The notes under the pieces are model-generated. The model was not told where the DNA came from. It made no database searches and saw only the letters and a program-made list of their open reading frames with translations. From positions 992,001 through 1,056,000 of the forward strand of contig NZ_FMMP01000006.1 of the NCBI RefSeq assembly GCF_900095725.1: a stretch of 64,000 nucleotides of DNA, written 5' to 3'. The position numbers and the translations under genes were made by a program. Each line of letters opens with the position of its first letter. The first letter of the stretch is position 1. Positions 36,227-45,728 of the stretch are shown in pieces. This DNA comes from Cellulosilyticum sp. I15G10I2. GTDB taxonomy: Bacteria > Bacillota > Clostridia > Lachnospirales > Cellulosilyticaceae.

Positions 36227-37339
36227 TTATTCTATTTGACTGTATGTCTCTAGTCTTTCCTCAACTATGCGTTTCGCATCGCCCTGGAGTGGTGTAGGTC
36301 TATAGTCATTATAAGTTTCAACCGAGGAGATCCGACACGGAATAACTTGACTACCGACAGATACTATCCCCGTCTCTGTGCGCTCAAAAGTTTCTTGATA
36401 AATAAACGTATCCTTATCAGATGGGTTTCTATTACCTCCAAAACAAAAATTTCCCATGCTATACACAATGTTCCTCTCCTTATATTTTTCAATACCTTGT
36501 ATAACATGAGGATGTGATCCTAGTATTAAATGAGCCCCTTCATCTATTGCATGCTTTGCGAGATCTTTTTGAGCTGCTACTGGGTAATAAGTCCCCTCTA
36601 CTCCCCAATGAAACATTACAATAATGAGATCCGATTTAAGCTTTGCCTCCGAAATAAGCCGAGTCAGGTTATCTTTTACCCATTTGTCACTCGACCACCC
36701 TTTCATGCCTATTAACCCAACACGTATATCATTAATTGTGTGATAAAACACCGTCTGCTCTCCAAAAAAACCAATGCCTGCCTCCTTAAGAACTTTTTGT
36801 GTTTCATCATATCCCACATCCCCATAATCCCGCGTATGATTATTAGCTAAATTAACTGCTTCAACACTTGAGCTTGTCAAAATATGTACATACTCTGGTT
36901 CCCCTCTGAAAACAAATTCTTTTTCAACCGGCGTACCCAAACGCGTAAGAGGTCCCTCTAAATTAACAATCGTCAGATCATCATCTTCAAAAATAGTTCT
37001 TACATTTTCAAAAAAATAATCTGGAGTATTTGTTTTAAATACAGTATCAAACCTATTCCAAGTACTCTGTTTTGCGCTATACCCTAGTGTACAGTCACCG
37101 GCTGCACTTATCGTAATACGACTTTTTTCTTTTTCCTCTATTACAGATTGATTACTGTTGTTTTCAATTTCGATATTTTTTTCAGGCAACTGATCCACAT
37201 CTGCTTCTATCAGAACACTCTCTACAGGTGCAGCATAAGATACTTCCGTATAGTTATCCTTTATCATTTTTACCCCTATACCTATAAATACTGTGAGTAC
37301 TGCTACTAAGACTACTATTAATGCAATAAGTTTTTTCAT
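36227..37339 (-). CDS. CapA family metallophosphatase-fold protein
   Basis: About 370 residues, with an N-terminal membrane anchor (about 3-25) and an extracytoplasmic CapA (PGA_cap) domain. Motifs: AAGDCTLG, VNLEGPLT, NLANNHTRDYGD, MFHWGVEG and LGSHPHVIQG, matching the calcineurin-like metal sites of the family. Relatives include the poly-gamma-glutamate capsule protein CapA, but no capB or capC is nearby, so a capsule role is not supported; many clostridial homologues are orphans. I use ATG 37339, with GGAGG 6 bases upstream, over the upstream in-frame TTG. Confidence 0.9.
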   Translation of the reverse strand: MKKLIALIVVLVAVLTVFIGIGVKMIKDNYTEVSYAAPVESVLIEADVDQLPEKNIEIENNSNQSVIEEKEKSRITISAAGDCTLGYSAKQSTWNRFDTVFKTNTPDYFFENVRTIFEDDDLTIVNLEGPLTRLGTPVEKEFVFRGEPEYVHILTSSSVEAVNLANNHTRDYGDVGYDETQKVLKEAGIGFFGEQTVFYHTINDIRVGLIGMKGWSSDKWVKDNLTRLISEAKLKSDLIIVMFHWGVEGTYYPVAAQKDLAKHAIDEGAHLILGSHPHVIQGIEKYKERNIVYSMGNFCFGGNRNPSDKDTFIYQETFERTETGIVSVGSQVIPCRISSVETYNDYRPTPLQGDAKRIVEERLETYSQIE

Positions 37340-37508
37340 TTTTTCCTCCAAATTTCAAATACATGTTTCTCATCTTACTTTATCCTATAGAACTTTTTAG
37401 CTAAAATCAATAGAATACTTACTTAGAATTTTTCAATAACACTTATATTTTTTATAAAACAGGTTAAAATAGTTTTGTTAATGCTTATAAGTCGTAAAGG
37501 ATGATCTC

Positions 37509-38309
37509 ATGACAAGAAAAATTATAACGGTACTTATATCAGTCGCATCTCTATGTACACATTTTTATGCAGCCTCTGTGCCCACTGAAGTTCCCCCTCA
37601 GGCTGCTTGCTTTAAAAATCTTGATAATAGTAAAACGGATTGGTGGTTTATCAGAAACAAAGATCATAGGCCACCCCAATTTAATACCCATCTAGATTAT
37701 GACTTAGCCAAATATGACGGTATATGTTTAGGCGATACAAATAGACAGGTTGTTTATCTTACTTTTGATGAGGGGTATGAAAATGGTTATACGCCTCTTA
37801 TACTAGATGTCTTAAAAGAACATGATGTCCAGGCTATGTTTTTTGTAACAGCAACCTATATTACTGCAAATCCTCATATTATAAAGCGTATGGCTGATGA
37901 GGGGCATATCGTCGGTAACCACACCACGACGCACCCGTCTATGCCATCTGTTACAGATAATGAAGAAAAATTTAAAGATGAACTCCTAACTGTAGCCAAT
38001 AAATATAAAGAGGTCACGTTTGAAGATATGCCACCTTATTTTAGGCCACCTATGGGTCATTATTCTGAAAGATCATTAGCCATGACTCAAGCTCTTGGTT
38101 ATAAAACAATCTTCTGGAGTTTCGCTTATCCTGATTGGAATGTCAATAAACAGCCTTCTCATGCAAAAGCCAAAGAAATGATGCTGAATGGTCTTCATAA
38201 TGGAGGCATCTATTTGCTTCATGCAGTTTCTAAGACCAATACGGAGGTTTTAGGTGACTTTATAAAAGAAGCAAGGGGATTAGGTTATAACTTTGAGCTA
38301 CTTCCCTAA
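37509..38309 (+). CDS. pdaA: Polysaccharide deacetylase PdaA (spore cortex muramic lactam)
   Basis: A 266-residue secreted NodB-fold enzyme: signal peptide about 1-22, VYLTFDEGYENGYTP in the first catalytic motif, FFVTATYI, GNHTTTHPSM (metal-binding His pair) and FRPPMG. The TFDxGYENGYT form of motif 1 is specific for PdaA, which de-N-acetylates muramic acid so that muramic delta-lactam forms in the spore cortex. Note Glu in place of the second Asp or Asn of FDDG/FDNG-type motifs. A PdaA gene with its own promoter region fits forespore expression, but I could not read a sigma-G promoter. Confidence 0.92.
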   Translation: MTRKIITVLISVASLCTHFYAASVPTEVPPQAACFKNLDNSKTDWWFIRNKDHRPPQFNTHLDYDLAKYDGICLGDTNRQVVYLTFDEGYENGYTPLILDVLKEHDVQAMFFVTATYITANPHIIKRMADEGHIVGNHTTTHPSMPSVTDNEEKFKDELLTVANKYKEVTFEDMPPYFRPPMGHYSERSLAMTQALGYKTIFWSFAYPDWNVNKQPSHAKAKEMMLNGLHNGGIYLLHAVSKTNTEVLGDFIKEARGLGYNFELLP

Positions 38310-38314
38310 ATATT

Positions 38315-38359
38315 ATGGGCGTGCACATAAGATGAAAATCATCTTATGTGCACGCCCAT
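38315..38359. terminator. Long perfect hairpin terminator, pdaA / DUF1450 gene
   Basis: A perfect 21-bp stem with a 3-base loop: arm ATGGGCGTGCACATAAGATG plus A (38315-38335) and its complement (38339-38359). It is followed by ATCTTTCT and lies between convergent genes. Confidence 0.9.
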
Positions 38360-38365
38360 ATCTTT

Positions 38366-38584
38366 CTATAGATGTTGTAAAATCATTTCATATAACTCTT
38401 CCGACGTATCTGCCTGTACAAGCTCATCATCAACCAATGCAAATGGCCCTACTGCACAGTCTCCGCAATAGCCTAAGCAAGATTCTACTTCTATATTAAT
38501 ATCTTCCACTTCTTCTCTTAACTGATTAACAACTTCTTCTGTGCCCTGTGCAAAATTATTCTCGCAAAATTTTATTTCTACCAT
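38366..38584 (-). CDS. DUF1450 (YuzB-type) protein with conserved Cys residues
   Basis: A 72-residue protein with Cys at 7 and a CLGYCGDC cluster (36-43), the pattern of the DUF1450/UPF0349 YuzB family, a thioredoxin-like fold related to small [2Fe-2S] ferredoxins. Iron-sulfur or redox function is inferred from the Cys pattern. It lies 52 bases downstream of the flavoprotein oxidoreductase gene on the same strand, which could be its electron donor. GAGAGGTAACTC precedes the ATG. Confidence 0.85.
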   Translation of the reverse strand: MVEIKFCENNFAQGTEEVVNQLREEVEDINIEVESCLGYCGDCAVGPFALVDDELVQADTSEELYEMILQHL

Positions 38585-38602
38585 GAGTTACCTCTCCTTT
38601 AA

Positions 38603-39866
<1,264 letters not shown>

Positions 39867-39961
39867 CTACCTATCATTTATATACTGTTTGTACGATGTC
39901 TTTATTCTAAAATATTAATGTAGATTTATTGTCTCACATTCATTTATAAAGTATACATTAC

Positions 39962-40020
39962 AAAAAAATCCCTATGAAATTTTACAGGTTGTTACCTGGA
40001 AGTTCATAGGGATTCTTTTA
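39962..40020. terminator. Terminator downstream of the DUF1540 gene
   Basis: Arms AATCCCTATGAA (39967-39978) and TTCATAGGGATT (40003-40014) enclose a smaller CAGGT/ACCTG hairpin; A7 at 39962-39968 gives U's on the minus transcript. Confidence 0.82.
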
Positions 40021-40034
40021 TTCTCTCTAAATAA

Positions 40035-40211
40035 TTACATTTGTCCTTCTGGCATAAAAGTTGAACAATCTGTTTGTTGAGCGTCAGAAGCATTTCTAGG
40101 TTCAACTTGGATTTGCTCAGCTGCGCAGTGATCTCCAGACATATAATAATGACAAGTATTCACTACACATTTAATGCCTTCGTTAGGATGATTCATTTTA
40201 TTAACCTTCAT
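40035..40211 (-). CDS. DUF1540 small Cys-containing protein (58 residues)
   Basis: A 58-residue frame beginning MKVNKMNHPNEGIKCVVNTC and containing the DUF1540 pattern Cx4C-x-Y...C-x-A-x-x-I-x-V...DCxTF (Cys at about 15, 20, 29, 49). These short proteins are abundant in Clostridia and probably bind a metal; their function is unknown. GGAGG lies 8 bases before the ATG and a terminator follows the stop, so the gene is complete and monocistronic. The plus-strand frame over the same bases has no start signal and is a shadow. Confidence 0.9.
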   Translation of the reverse strand: MKVNKMNHPNEGIKCVVNTCHYYMSGDHCAAEQIQVEPRNASDAQQTDCSTFMPEGQM

Positions 40212-40350
40212 CGTATTAACCTCCTAAAATTAATGTTATTTAACGAGATTATTTTACGCAGATTAACTTACTTTAATACATTGAAATGATTGCAATTCTA
40301 AATTCATTCAAATTTTAATTCTTTAGTTTTTTGTATTAAATTCAAATTTA

Positions 40351-42180
40351 TTATTCTACTGTAACTGACTTAGCAAGATTTCTCGGTTTGTCGACATCAT
40401 TTCCTCTTTCTAACGAAGCGTAATAAGCAACAAGCTGAGTAGGCACTGTTGATAAAATTGGCATAAGTAAATCATCTGCCTCTGGAATGTAAATAGTATC
40501 ATCTGCAACTTTACTAATTTCAAGATTACTTGATTTTGCAATAGCAATAACAAATGCGCCTCTTGCTTTTACTTCCTTGATATTAGAAATCATTTTTTCT
40601 GCAAGATTATCTTGTGTAACAACACAAAATACCGGTGTTCCTTTTTCAATAAGTGCAATAGTCCCATGTTTGAGCTCTCCAGCAGCAAAAGCCTCTGTAT
40701 AAATATAAGAAATCTCTTTTAACTTAAGAGCAGCTTCCTGCGCGGTCATATAATCCAGACCTCTACCTAGATAAAAAGCACTTTTCGTATCTTTAATATC
40801 TTTAACAATACTTCTGATAGCTTCTTTTCCATCTAAAATTTGTGCAACAAGTTCTGATAAACTTTCTATTTTATCAATCAGTTCATTATATTTATCACTT
40901 GAAATAGTTGTCCTCTTAAGTGCAAAATCAAGTGCTATCATATAAAATGCAACAAGTTGTGCTGTATAGGCTTTAGTAGAGGCAACAGCAATTTCAGGTC
41001 CAGCCCATGTATAAAATACATCTGTTGCTTCTCTTGCTACTGAAGATCCTACAACATTTGTTATGGCAAGTACTCTGGCGCCTTTTGACTTCGCAAGCTT
41101 CATAGCTGCAAGCGTATCAGCTGTTTCACCTGATTGTGAAACAACAATTAAAAGTGTCTTCTCATCGATAAATGGATCGCTATATCTAAATTCTGAAGCA
41201 ATATCTACCTCTACAGGAATTTGAGCTAGCTTTTCAATCGCATATTTACCTACAAGCCCCGCATTATAAGCTGTACCACATGCTACAATATAGACTTTAC
41301 CGACATCTTCAAGTTGCTCTTTGGTCATTCTAATATCATCTAAACGTATTATTCTGTTTTTATCTAATCTTCTAAGCAGTGTGTCTTTAATAGCCTGTGG
41401 CTGATCATAGATTTCTTTTAACATAAAATAATCATATCCACTTTTGGATGCTGCTTCAATATCCCAGTCAATGGTTTTTACTTCTTTATCTACTTTGTTT
41501 TTATTTTCATCATATACTTTTATTGTATGATCCTTAATATGCACAACTTCTCCATTTTCCAAGAAATAAACTTTTCTTGTATATTTAAGAATAGCAGGCA
41601 CATCAGATGCAATAAAGAATTCTTCATCGCCAAGGCCCACTATAAGAGGACTTTCTTTTCTAACCGCCACAAGTTCATCGGGATGATTTACAGCAACTAC
41701 ACCTAGGGCATATGCACCTCTTAATTGTTTAATCGTAGTATAAACAGCTTCGATTAAATCACCTTTGTAGTACTTATCCAGAAGATGTACTATTACTTCT
41801 GTATCCGTTTCTGACTTAAAAGTATAGCCTTCAGCAATAAGCATTTCTTTGATTTCCATATAATTTTCAATAATACCATTATGAACTACTGCAATAGTTC
41901 CATTTTCATTAAGATGGGGATGTGAGTTGCAATCAGAGGGTTCTCCATGAGTTGCCCATCTCGTATGACCGATACCTACCTGGCCTAAAAGAGGCATTTC
42001 TTTCAGAAAATTTTCCAATATACTCAAACGCCCTTTTTTCTTTGCATACGCAATAGTATCCTTATTCTGGTTAATAGCGATTCCTGCTGAATCATATCCT
42101 CGATATTCAAGTTTCGATAAACCTTCAATAATAACGTCCTCTGCATTTCTTTTTCCTACATAACCAACAATTCCGCACAT
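40351..42180 (-). CDS. glmS: Glutamine-fructose-6-phosphate aminotransferase
   Basis: A 609-residue enzyme that makes glucosamine-6-phosphate from fructose-6-phosphate and glutamine, the entry to cell-wall amino sugars. The N-terminal glutaminase starts MCGIVGYVG, so Cys becomes the catalytic N-terminal residue after Met removal; this fixes the start at ATG 42180, with GGAGG upstream, rather than the in-frame TTG at 42189. GHTRWATHG follows. Two SIS domains form the isomerase half, with VSQSGETADT and the C-terminal KPRNLAKSVTVE. Length equals that of E. coli GlmS. It is controlled by the ribozyme directly upstream. Confidence 0.97.
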   Translation of the reverse strand: MCGIVGYVGKRNAEDVIIEGLSKLEYRGYDSAGIAINQNKDTIAYAKKKGRLSILENFLKEMPLLGQVGIGHTRWATHGEPSDCNSHPHLNENGTIAVVHNGIIENYMEIKEMLIAEGYTFKSETDTEVIVHLLDKYYKGDLIEAVYTTIKQLRGAYALGVVAVNHPDELVAVRKESPLIVGLGDEEFFIASDVPAILKYTRKVYFLENGEVVHIKDHTIKVYDENKNKVDKEVKTIDWDIEAASKSGYDYFMLKEIYDQPQAIKDTLLRRLDKNRIIRLDDIRMTKEQLEDVGKVYIVACGTAYNAGLVGKYAIEKLAQIPVEVDIASEFRYSDPFIDEKTLLIVVSQSGETADTLAAMKLAKSKGARVLAITNVVGSSVAREATDVFYTWAGPEIAVASTKAYTAQLVAFYMIALDFALKRTTISSDKYNELIDKIESLSELVAQILDGKEAIRSIVKDIKDTKSAFYLGRGLDYMTAQEAALKLKEISYIYTEAFAAGELKHGTIALIEKGTPVFCVVTQDNLAEKMISNIKEVKARGAFVIAIAKSSNLEISKVADDTIYIPEADDLLMPILSTVPTQLVAYYASLERGNDVDKPRNLAKSVTVE

Positions 42181-42194
42181 AGTAAACAAACCTC

Positions 42195-42365
42195 CTGATA
42201 TTTAGTTTTTTAGTATCAGGGAAATTCACGATAGACCTTTTGTTCTAAAGATTGCTCCTTAGGTTTGTAAATCTATTAAGGGTGTGATCCCTCTAGAGTA
42301 TCCGCCGAATATTCGATAACCCTAGTCCTCGTCAACTTGACCTTGTCAAGTTCTGGCGCTTTCTT
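42195..42365 (-). ncRNA. glmS ribozyme (glucosamine-6-phosphate-activated self-cleaving leader)
   Basis: On the minus strand the leader begins AGCGCCAGAACTTG (cleavage expected just before GCGCC, near 42360/42359), continues with CAAGTTGACGAGGACTAGGG and GGTTATCGAAT...TCGGCGGAT, and later AAACCTAAGGAGCAATC. This matches the conserved core of the glmS ribozyme: P1, the P2.1/P2.2 core, and the pseudoknot partners. The known class cleaves its own mRNA when glucosamine-6-phosphate binds, lowering glmS expression. It occupies the 316-base gap in front of glmS; the rest of that gap holds only the terminator of the next gene. Confidence 0.95.
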
Positions 42366-42462
42366 ATTTCTATTTCCCATCTGCCTATTATACCATAATA
42401 TTATATTAATGCTATACAAAATATTCAAATTGTCCTATACTAAATATTTTAAATATTATAAT

Positions 42463-42495
42463 AAAAAAAGCAAAACACCGAAGTGCTTTACTTTT
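42463..42495 (-). terminator. Terminator of the repeat-rich secreted protein gene
   Basis: On the minus transcript AAAAGUAAAGCAC, a UUCG tetraloop, then GUGUUUUGCUUUU (two G-U pairs) and further U's (A-run 42463-42469). It ends before the ribozyme of glmS begins. Confidence 0.92.
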
Positions 42496-42505
42496 AATAG
42501 CTATT

Positions 42506-43201
42506 TTATTTTCTTGGCAACCAACTCTTTACGGTTTCTTTAATAGCTTTTTTCAACTGACTAGCTTGCTGAGTTGTAAGCTGTTTATTTGTTACACCCT
42601 GATCTACTACTTTAAAATACTCCGCCATAACCTGCTTTTTAAATTTTCTAATAGATATTTTTTCAGCTTTTAATACATCTTCTAATTTCTTTCCTTGCTT
42701 TATATAGTTAGCTAACTCTCTGCTATCTACACCAAATGATTTCAAGGTCGTTTCAATTACCTTAAAGTTGTCTAATACAAAAGGCTGTGCTTGACTTTGT
42801 TTAGATGGATCATTTGGTCTTCTTGGCTGCCTTGTATTTGATCCAGGTGTTGCTGTACCTGGTGCTGTTGGGGCTACAGTACTTGGTGTTGGAGTTGTCG
42901 TCCCTGGTGTTGTTGGAGTTGCCCCTGGTCTAGGTGTAGTTGGCGCGGTTGTTGCTCCATTATTTGGTCTTGGAGCCTGATGAGCAGGCGTAATGTGTTG
43001 TTCTGCATCTGGTGTTGCAGGGGGTACCGCTGGTGCTTGATGTGTGGGGGTAATATGCTGTTCTGCATCTGGTGTTGCGGGTGGTACCGCTGGTGCTTGG
43101 TGTGTTGGTGTAACATGCTGTGGAGCTGTTGCAAAAGCATTGCTGCACATTACACATATCAATGTTGTAAAAGCCATTATTTTAACTATTCTTTTTGTCA
43201 T
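42506..43201 (-). CDS. Secreted Pro/Thr-rich repeat protein of unknown function
   Basis: A 231-residue protein: signal peptide (1-25, cleavage after NAFA), three near-identical 20-residue repeats (from residue 29, 49 and 69, the last partial) of the type HITPTHQAPAVPPATPDAEQ, a Pro/Thr/Gly linker (about 80-140), and a compact helical, Lys-rich C-terminal domain (about 145-231; LDNFKVIETTLKSFGVD to TVKSWLPRK). The layout is of a secreted wall- or matrix-spanning linker displaying a helical domain. No sortase motif, LysM or SLH domain is seen. GGAGG precedes the ATG. Not recognised beyond this. Confidence 0.75.
   Translation of the reverse strand: MTKRIVKIMAFTTLICVMCSNAFATAPQHVTPTHQAPAVPPATPDAEQHITPTHQAPAVPPATPDAEQHITPAHQAPRPNNGATTAPTTPRPGATPTTPGTTTPTPSTVAPTAPGTATPGSNTRQPRRPNDPSKQSQAQPFVLDNFKVIETTLKSFGVDSRELANYIKQGKKLEDVLKAEKISIRKFKKQVMAEYFKVVDQGVTNKQLTTQQASQLKKAIKETVKSWLPRK
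42971..43117. repeat. 60-bp coding tandem repeat
   Basis: Two full and one partial 60-base units inside the secreted repeat-protein gene, highly similar at the DNA level; they encode the 20-residue Pro/Thr/His repeats. Confidence 0.9.
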
Positions 43202-43367
43202 TGTGAACCTCCTTAAATAATCTTATATCTATATATTGTGGAAAATTCTCAATTCTATACTGTTAAAAAAAGGAATGCTTTTTTTCATTAGATGTATAAA
43301 AATAAAAAATTATACAGATATTAAAAGTATCCTGTTTAATCTATATACTGACAAGGAGGTTTATCAA

Positions 43368-43562
43368 ATGATAAAGCATATGCTTTGTAATAATTGCGGC
43401 TATGATATGTGTGGTGCTGAATACATCGCTAATACTGTTGACTCATCTTTAGCTAAAGAGGGCCCTATTTATTCTAACAACGTCCTCCTAGAGATGAATA
43501 CACGGCCATATAGTGAAATAATTTGTCCTCATTGCAAAAACACTGGAAGTTGGACAACTTAA
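43368..43562 (+). CDS. Small zinc-ribbon-like protein (64 residues)
   Basis: A 64-residue protein with CNNC (residues 7-10) plus Cys15 and a C-terminal CPHC (53-56), suggesting one zinc ribbon. A good ribosome binding site, AAGGAGG, lies 8 bases before ATG 43368. A longer in-frame reading from 43236 adds a stretch that has no start signal and is not used. It is monocistronic, followed by a long hairpin. No family recognised; zinc binding is inferred from the Cys pairs only. Confidence 0.75.
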   Translation: MIKHMLCNNCGYDMCGAEYIANTVDSSLAKEGPIYSNNVLLEMNTRPYSEIICPHCKNTGSWTT

Positions 43563-43585
43563 TAGCATTATTTATCTGCTACGCA

Positions 43586-43630
43586 ATAAAGCCTAAGAAA
43601 TAAAAGAAATTTTTATTTCTTAGGCTTTAT
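43586..43630. terminator. Long perfect hairpin between zinc-ribbon and transglutaminase-like genes
   Basis: A perfect 20-bp stem (43586-43605 with 43611-43630) with a 5-base loop, ATAAAGCCTAAGAAATAAAA as the left arm. The right arm contains the stop codon of the minus-strand gene. It serves convergent transcripts. Confidence 0.88.
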
Positions 43631-44918
43631 TAAATGATATAATCAAACAATTATACTTACGTTCTACTACATAATTAATATTATTCCTAAGTCCATTTAC
43701 AATATCACGTACAAGCTTCTCCTGATTCCATTTATTGAGAGAGTCTTCATATAAAATGACAGTAGCTTGTGAAGGACTATTTTTAATGAGCTTTGCGAGA
43801 ACCATTTGGACCTCTGATGACTTTTGGATACGATAAATATTTGTTAGTTCTATAGGTATGTATGGCATAGTATAGGCTTCACTGATTGCCTTAGGATAAA
43901 GTTTAGTCTCCCATGTATGTGTAGTTTGCATTGTACTGTCTTTTTCATTAAAATACTGATATAAACTTCCTATTTGCGCATTCTCTTGGTCTGCCCAAGT
44001 AGCATCCACATGATAATAGGCCCCTTGTATTTGGATTAGATTCCATGCATGCAGTACGCCATCTGAGGTATGTCCCCATATGAACCTTGCTGGTATACCA
44101 ACTGCATTACAAAGATACATCAAACTTTTTGCATATCCATCGCACACTGCTACTTGATCTATAAGCCCGCCATACATCGTATGAGATATGGGGGTTGCAT
44201 TAATAACTTCCCTATTATTAGATAAGATTTTTGAATAAGTTGTATGCTTTATAATATATTCAAAAAGTTTAATTTCCCTATGATAGTCCTCCATATCTGA
44301 TGTTATATTTTGATTAATAATCTCAATAATCTTGCGTTCTGTTTTTAAATTATATGTCTTTAAAGTATTTATAACTTTAAGAGGATATAATAACTTTAAT
44401 TGTACTGTTGGCTTACTGTTAAGTGTCGCTGATATCGTATAGCCTTCATAAACAAGTTTCGGATACTGTTCTAACAAACTATTTATCTGTTTATTAAAAA
44501 TATCACTTAGCTGATCGATTGAAAATTGCCCATAGTTAAATTTGATTGTTATATCTTTTTTGAACTCACTAAGGGCATACTTAAGGATTTCTTCCAATTC
44601 CCCTTCGCGATTAATTGTCCAACTATTTGCATCCTTAGCAGGTAAGATAGTAAATGTATTAATTTTCATCCTTTCTTTACTATCAAATAACGTTAAAAAG
44701 TAGGTTCCAGGTTTTGTTAGTTTTGTTCCACTTTTTATAGGAATAGCCTCGCTTCCATCCCGGCTGATCATGGCCCTTTCGCTCTTAAACTGTACGGTAT
44801 ATTCTGATGCATCACATTGTATTTCATTTACAATGTTTTCGTGGCCATAGATAGTATTAACACCATTAAAAAACACAATACAGAACAATAATGCAATCAT
44901 GTAATACGACTTTTTCAT
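43620..44918 (-). CDS. Secreted transglutaminase-like (papain-fold) protein
   Basis: A 432-residue protein with an N-terminal signal/anchor (about 4-24), an uncharacterised region (25-220), and a transglutaminase-like core with the catalytic triad Cys in AVCDGYAKSLMYLCNAVGIPA, His in GVLHAWNLI, and Asp in HVDATWAD (about 250-310). Clostridial members are secreted cysteine proteases, crosslinkers or wall-associated hydrolases; the substrate is unknown. It lies 48 bases after the GerMN-like gene on the same strand, so the two exported proteins are probably made together. Confidence 0.85.
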   Translation of the reverse strand: MKKSYYMIALLFCIVFFNGVNTIYGHENIVNEIQCDASEYTVQFKSERAMISRDGSEAIPIKSGTKLTKPGTYFLTLFDSKERMKINTFTILPAKDANSWTINREGELEEILKYALSEFKKDITIKFNYGQFSIDQLSDIFNKQINSLLEQYPKLVYEGYTISATLNSKPTVQLKLLYPLKVINTLKTYNLKTERKIIEIINQNITSDMEDYHREIKLFEYIIKHTTYSKILSNNREVINATPISHTMYGGLIDQVAVCDGYAKSLMYLCNAVGIPARFIWGHTSDGVLHAWNLIQIQGAYYHVDATWADQENAQIGSLYQYFNEKDSTMQTTHTWETKLYPKAISEAYTMPYIPIELTNIYRIQKSSEVQMVLAKLIKNSPSQATVILYEDSLNKWNQEKLVRDIVNGLRNNINYVVERKYNCLIISFNKA

Positions 44919-44966
44919 AACGCCTCCTTCTCTGCTTCCATATTTTCTGCCCCATTCTAACTCAAG

Positions 44967-45578
44967 TTAGTTACATGCTGACACCTCTATTCCCTCATTC
45001 TCTTTAAAGCTAAAATGTCCTGAAACATAAAACACACCTTCTCTCTTTAAAACAACCGTATGTACGTTATAAAAGTGAGCTATTGTACTTGATAAGCTTT
45101 GTAACGCCAGGTATTCTCCAGTGCTGCCATAACCTTGCAAATTATATTCTCCCGTCATATTAACAGTAACACTGTCTTTAGAATAATCTATCACGATATC
45201 CTTAATAACTGCATCATTCGGAATCCCCGTTATATAAATATCCGGTTTTCCTTTATCATCCTTGAGGGTTTTTGTTAGATATACTTCATCTGATTCTTCA
45301 TTTTGCCTCTTGGCGTCATATTCAAAACAAACTATCTCGCCAGTTCTTATATCTCCTAGAAATAATTTTACTGTATTATTTATTTTATCATTAACAGATA
45401 ATTTTGTTAATGATTTTTCTCTATTTATCCCTCTAAGATTATTATAACTTTCAGTAATAGACTGAATACTGAAGTTAGTTTTTAACTGTGCTGCTGCAAC
45501 AACCGTTGTGCATTCAATTGTACTTAAAAAAAATGTATAAATAATAACACCTATTCTAATAACTCTTTTCCACTGCAT
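44967..45578 (-). CDS. Secreted GerMN-like domain protein
   Basis: A 203-residue exported protein: signal segment about 5-30, then a domain whose C-terminal half (VTVNMTGEYNLQGYGSTGEYLALQSL...VVLKREGVFYVSGH) resembles the GerMN domain of spore germination/lipoprotein families. GerMN domains are small alpha/beta modules found on the outer face of the membrane in sporulators. There is no lipobox. Resemblance was judged by eye on strand/helix pattern, so a neutral name is safest. It precedes the transglutaminase-like gene. Confidence 0.62.
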   Translation of the reverse strand: MQWKRVIRIGVIIYTFFLSTIECTTVVAAAQLKTNFSIQSITESYNNLRGINREKSLTKLSVNDKINNTVKLFLGDIRTGEIVCFEYDAKRQNEESDEVYLTKTLKDDKGKPDIYITGIPNDAVIKDIVIDYSKDSVTVNMTGEYNLQGYGSTGEYLALQSLSSTIAHFYNVHTVVLKREGVFYVSGHFSFKENEGIEVSACN

Positions 45579-45673
45579 TAATGCCCCCCCTTTTTTAGCC
45601 CTCCCATCTATAATACCTAATATTTTATATAAATTCCATATTTTGTTAAAAATATTTTATCTATCTCTATATA

Positions 45674-45705
45674 AAATTGAACCTACTTCAAAGTAGGTTC
45701 AATTT
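45674..45705. terminator. Probable terminator downstream of the DUF815 gene
   Basis: A perfect 15-bp inverted repeat, AAATTGAACCTACTT (45674-45688)/AAGTAGGTTCAATTT (45691-45705), with a nominal 2-base loop. T-runs beside it are weak. Confidence 0.7.
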
Positions 45706-45728
45706 ATTGATCTATCCTATTTTAAAAT

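Noticed and set aside
36227-37339. Capsule biosynthesis locus around the CapA-like gene
   Set aside because: No capB, capC or other polyglutamate genes lie nearby.
40074-40289. Plus-strand frame of 71 codons
   Set aside because: It is antisense to the DUF1540 gene, which has a strong ribosome binding site, family pattern and terminator.
42337-42543. Plus-strand frame of 68 codons before the repeat-protein gene
   Set aside because: It overlaps the glmS ribozyme and the terminator; explained by RNA structure, not coding.
42971-43117. Direct repeats that could suggest a CRISPR array
   Set aside because: Repeats are contiguous, have no spacers, keep one reading frame and encode a Pro/Thr-rich protein segment.
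42861-43216. Alternative-frame long peptides in the repeat-protein gene
   Set aside because: Repeat-driven open frames rich in Gln, His or Cys; only one frame has signal peptide, start site and terminator.
43236-43367. N-terminal extension of the zinc-ribbon protein
   Set aside because: No ribosome binding site at the early ATG, and AAGGAGG supports the start at 43368.
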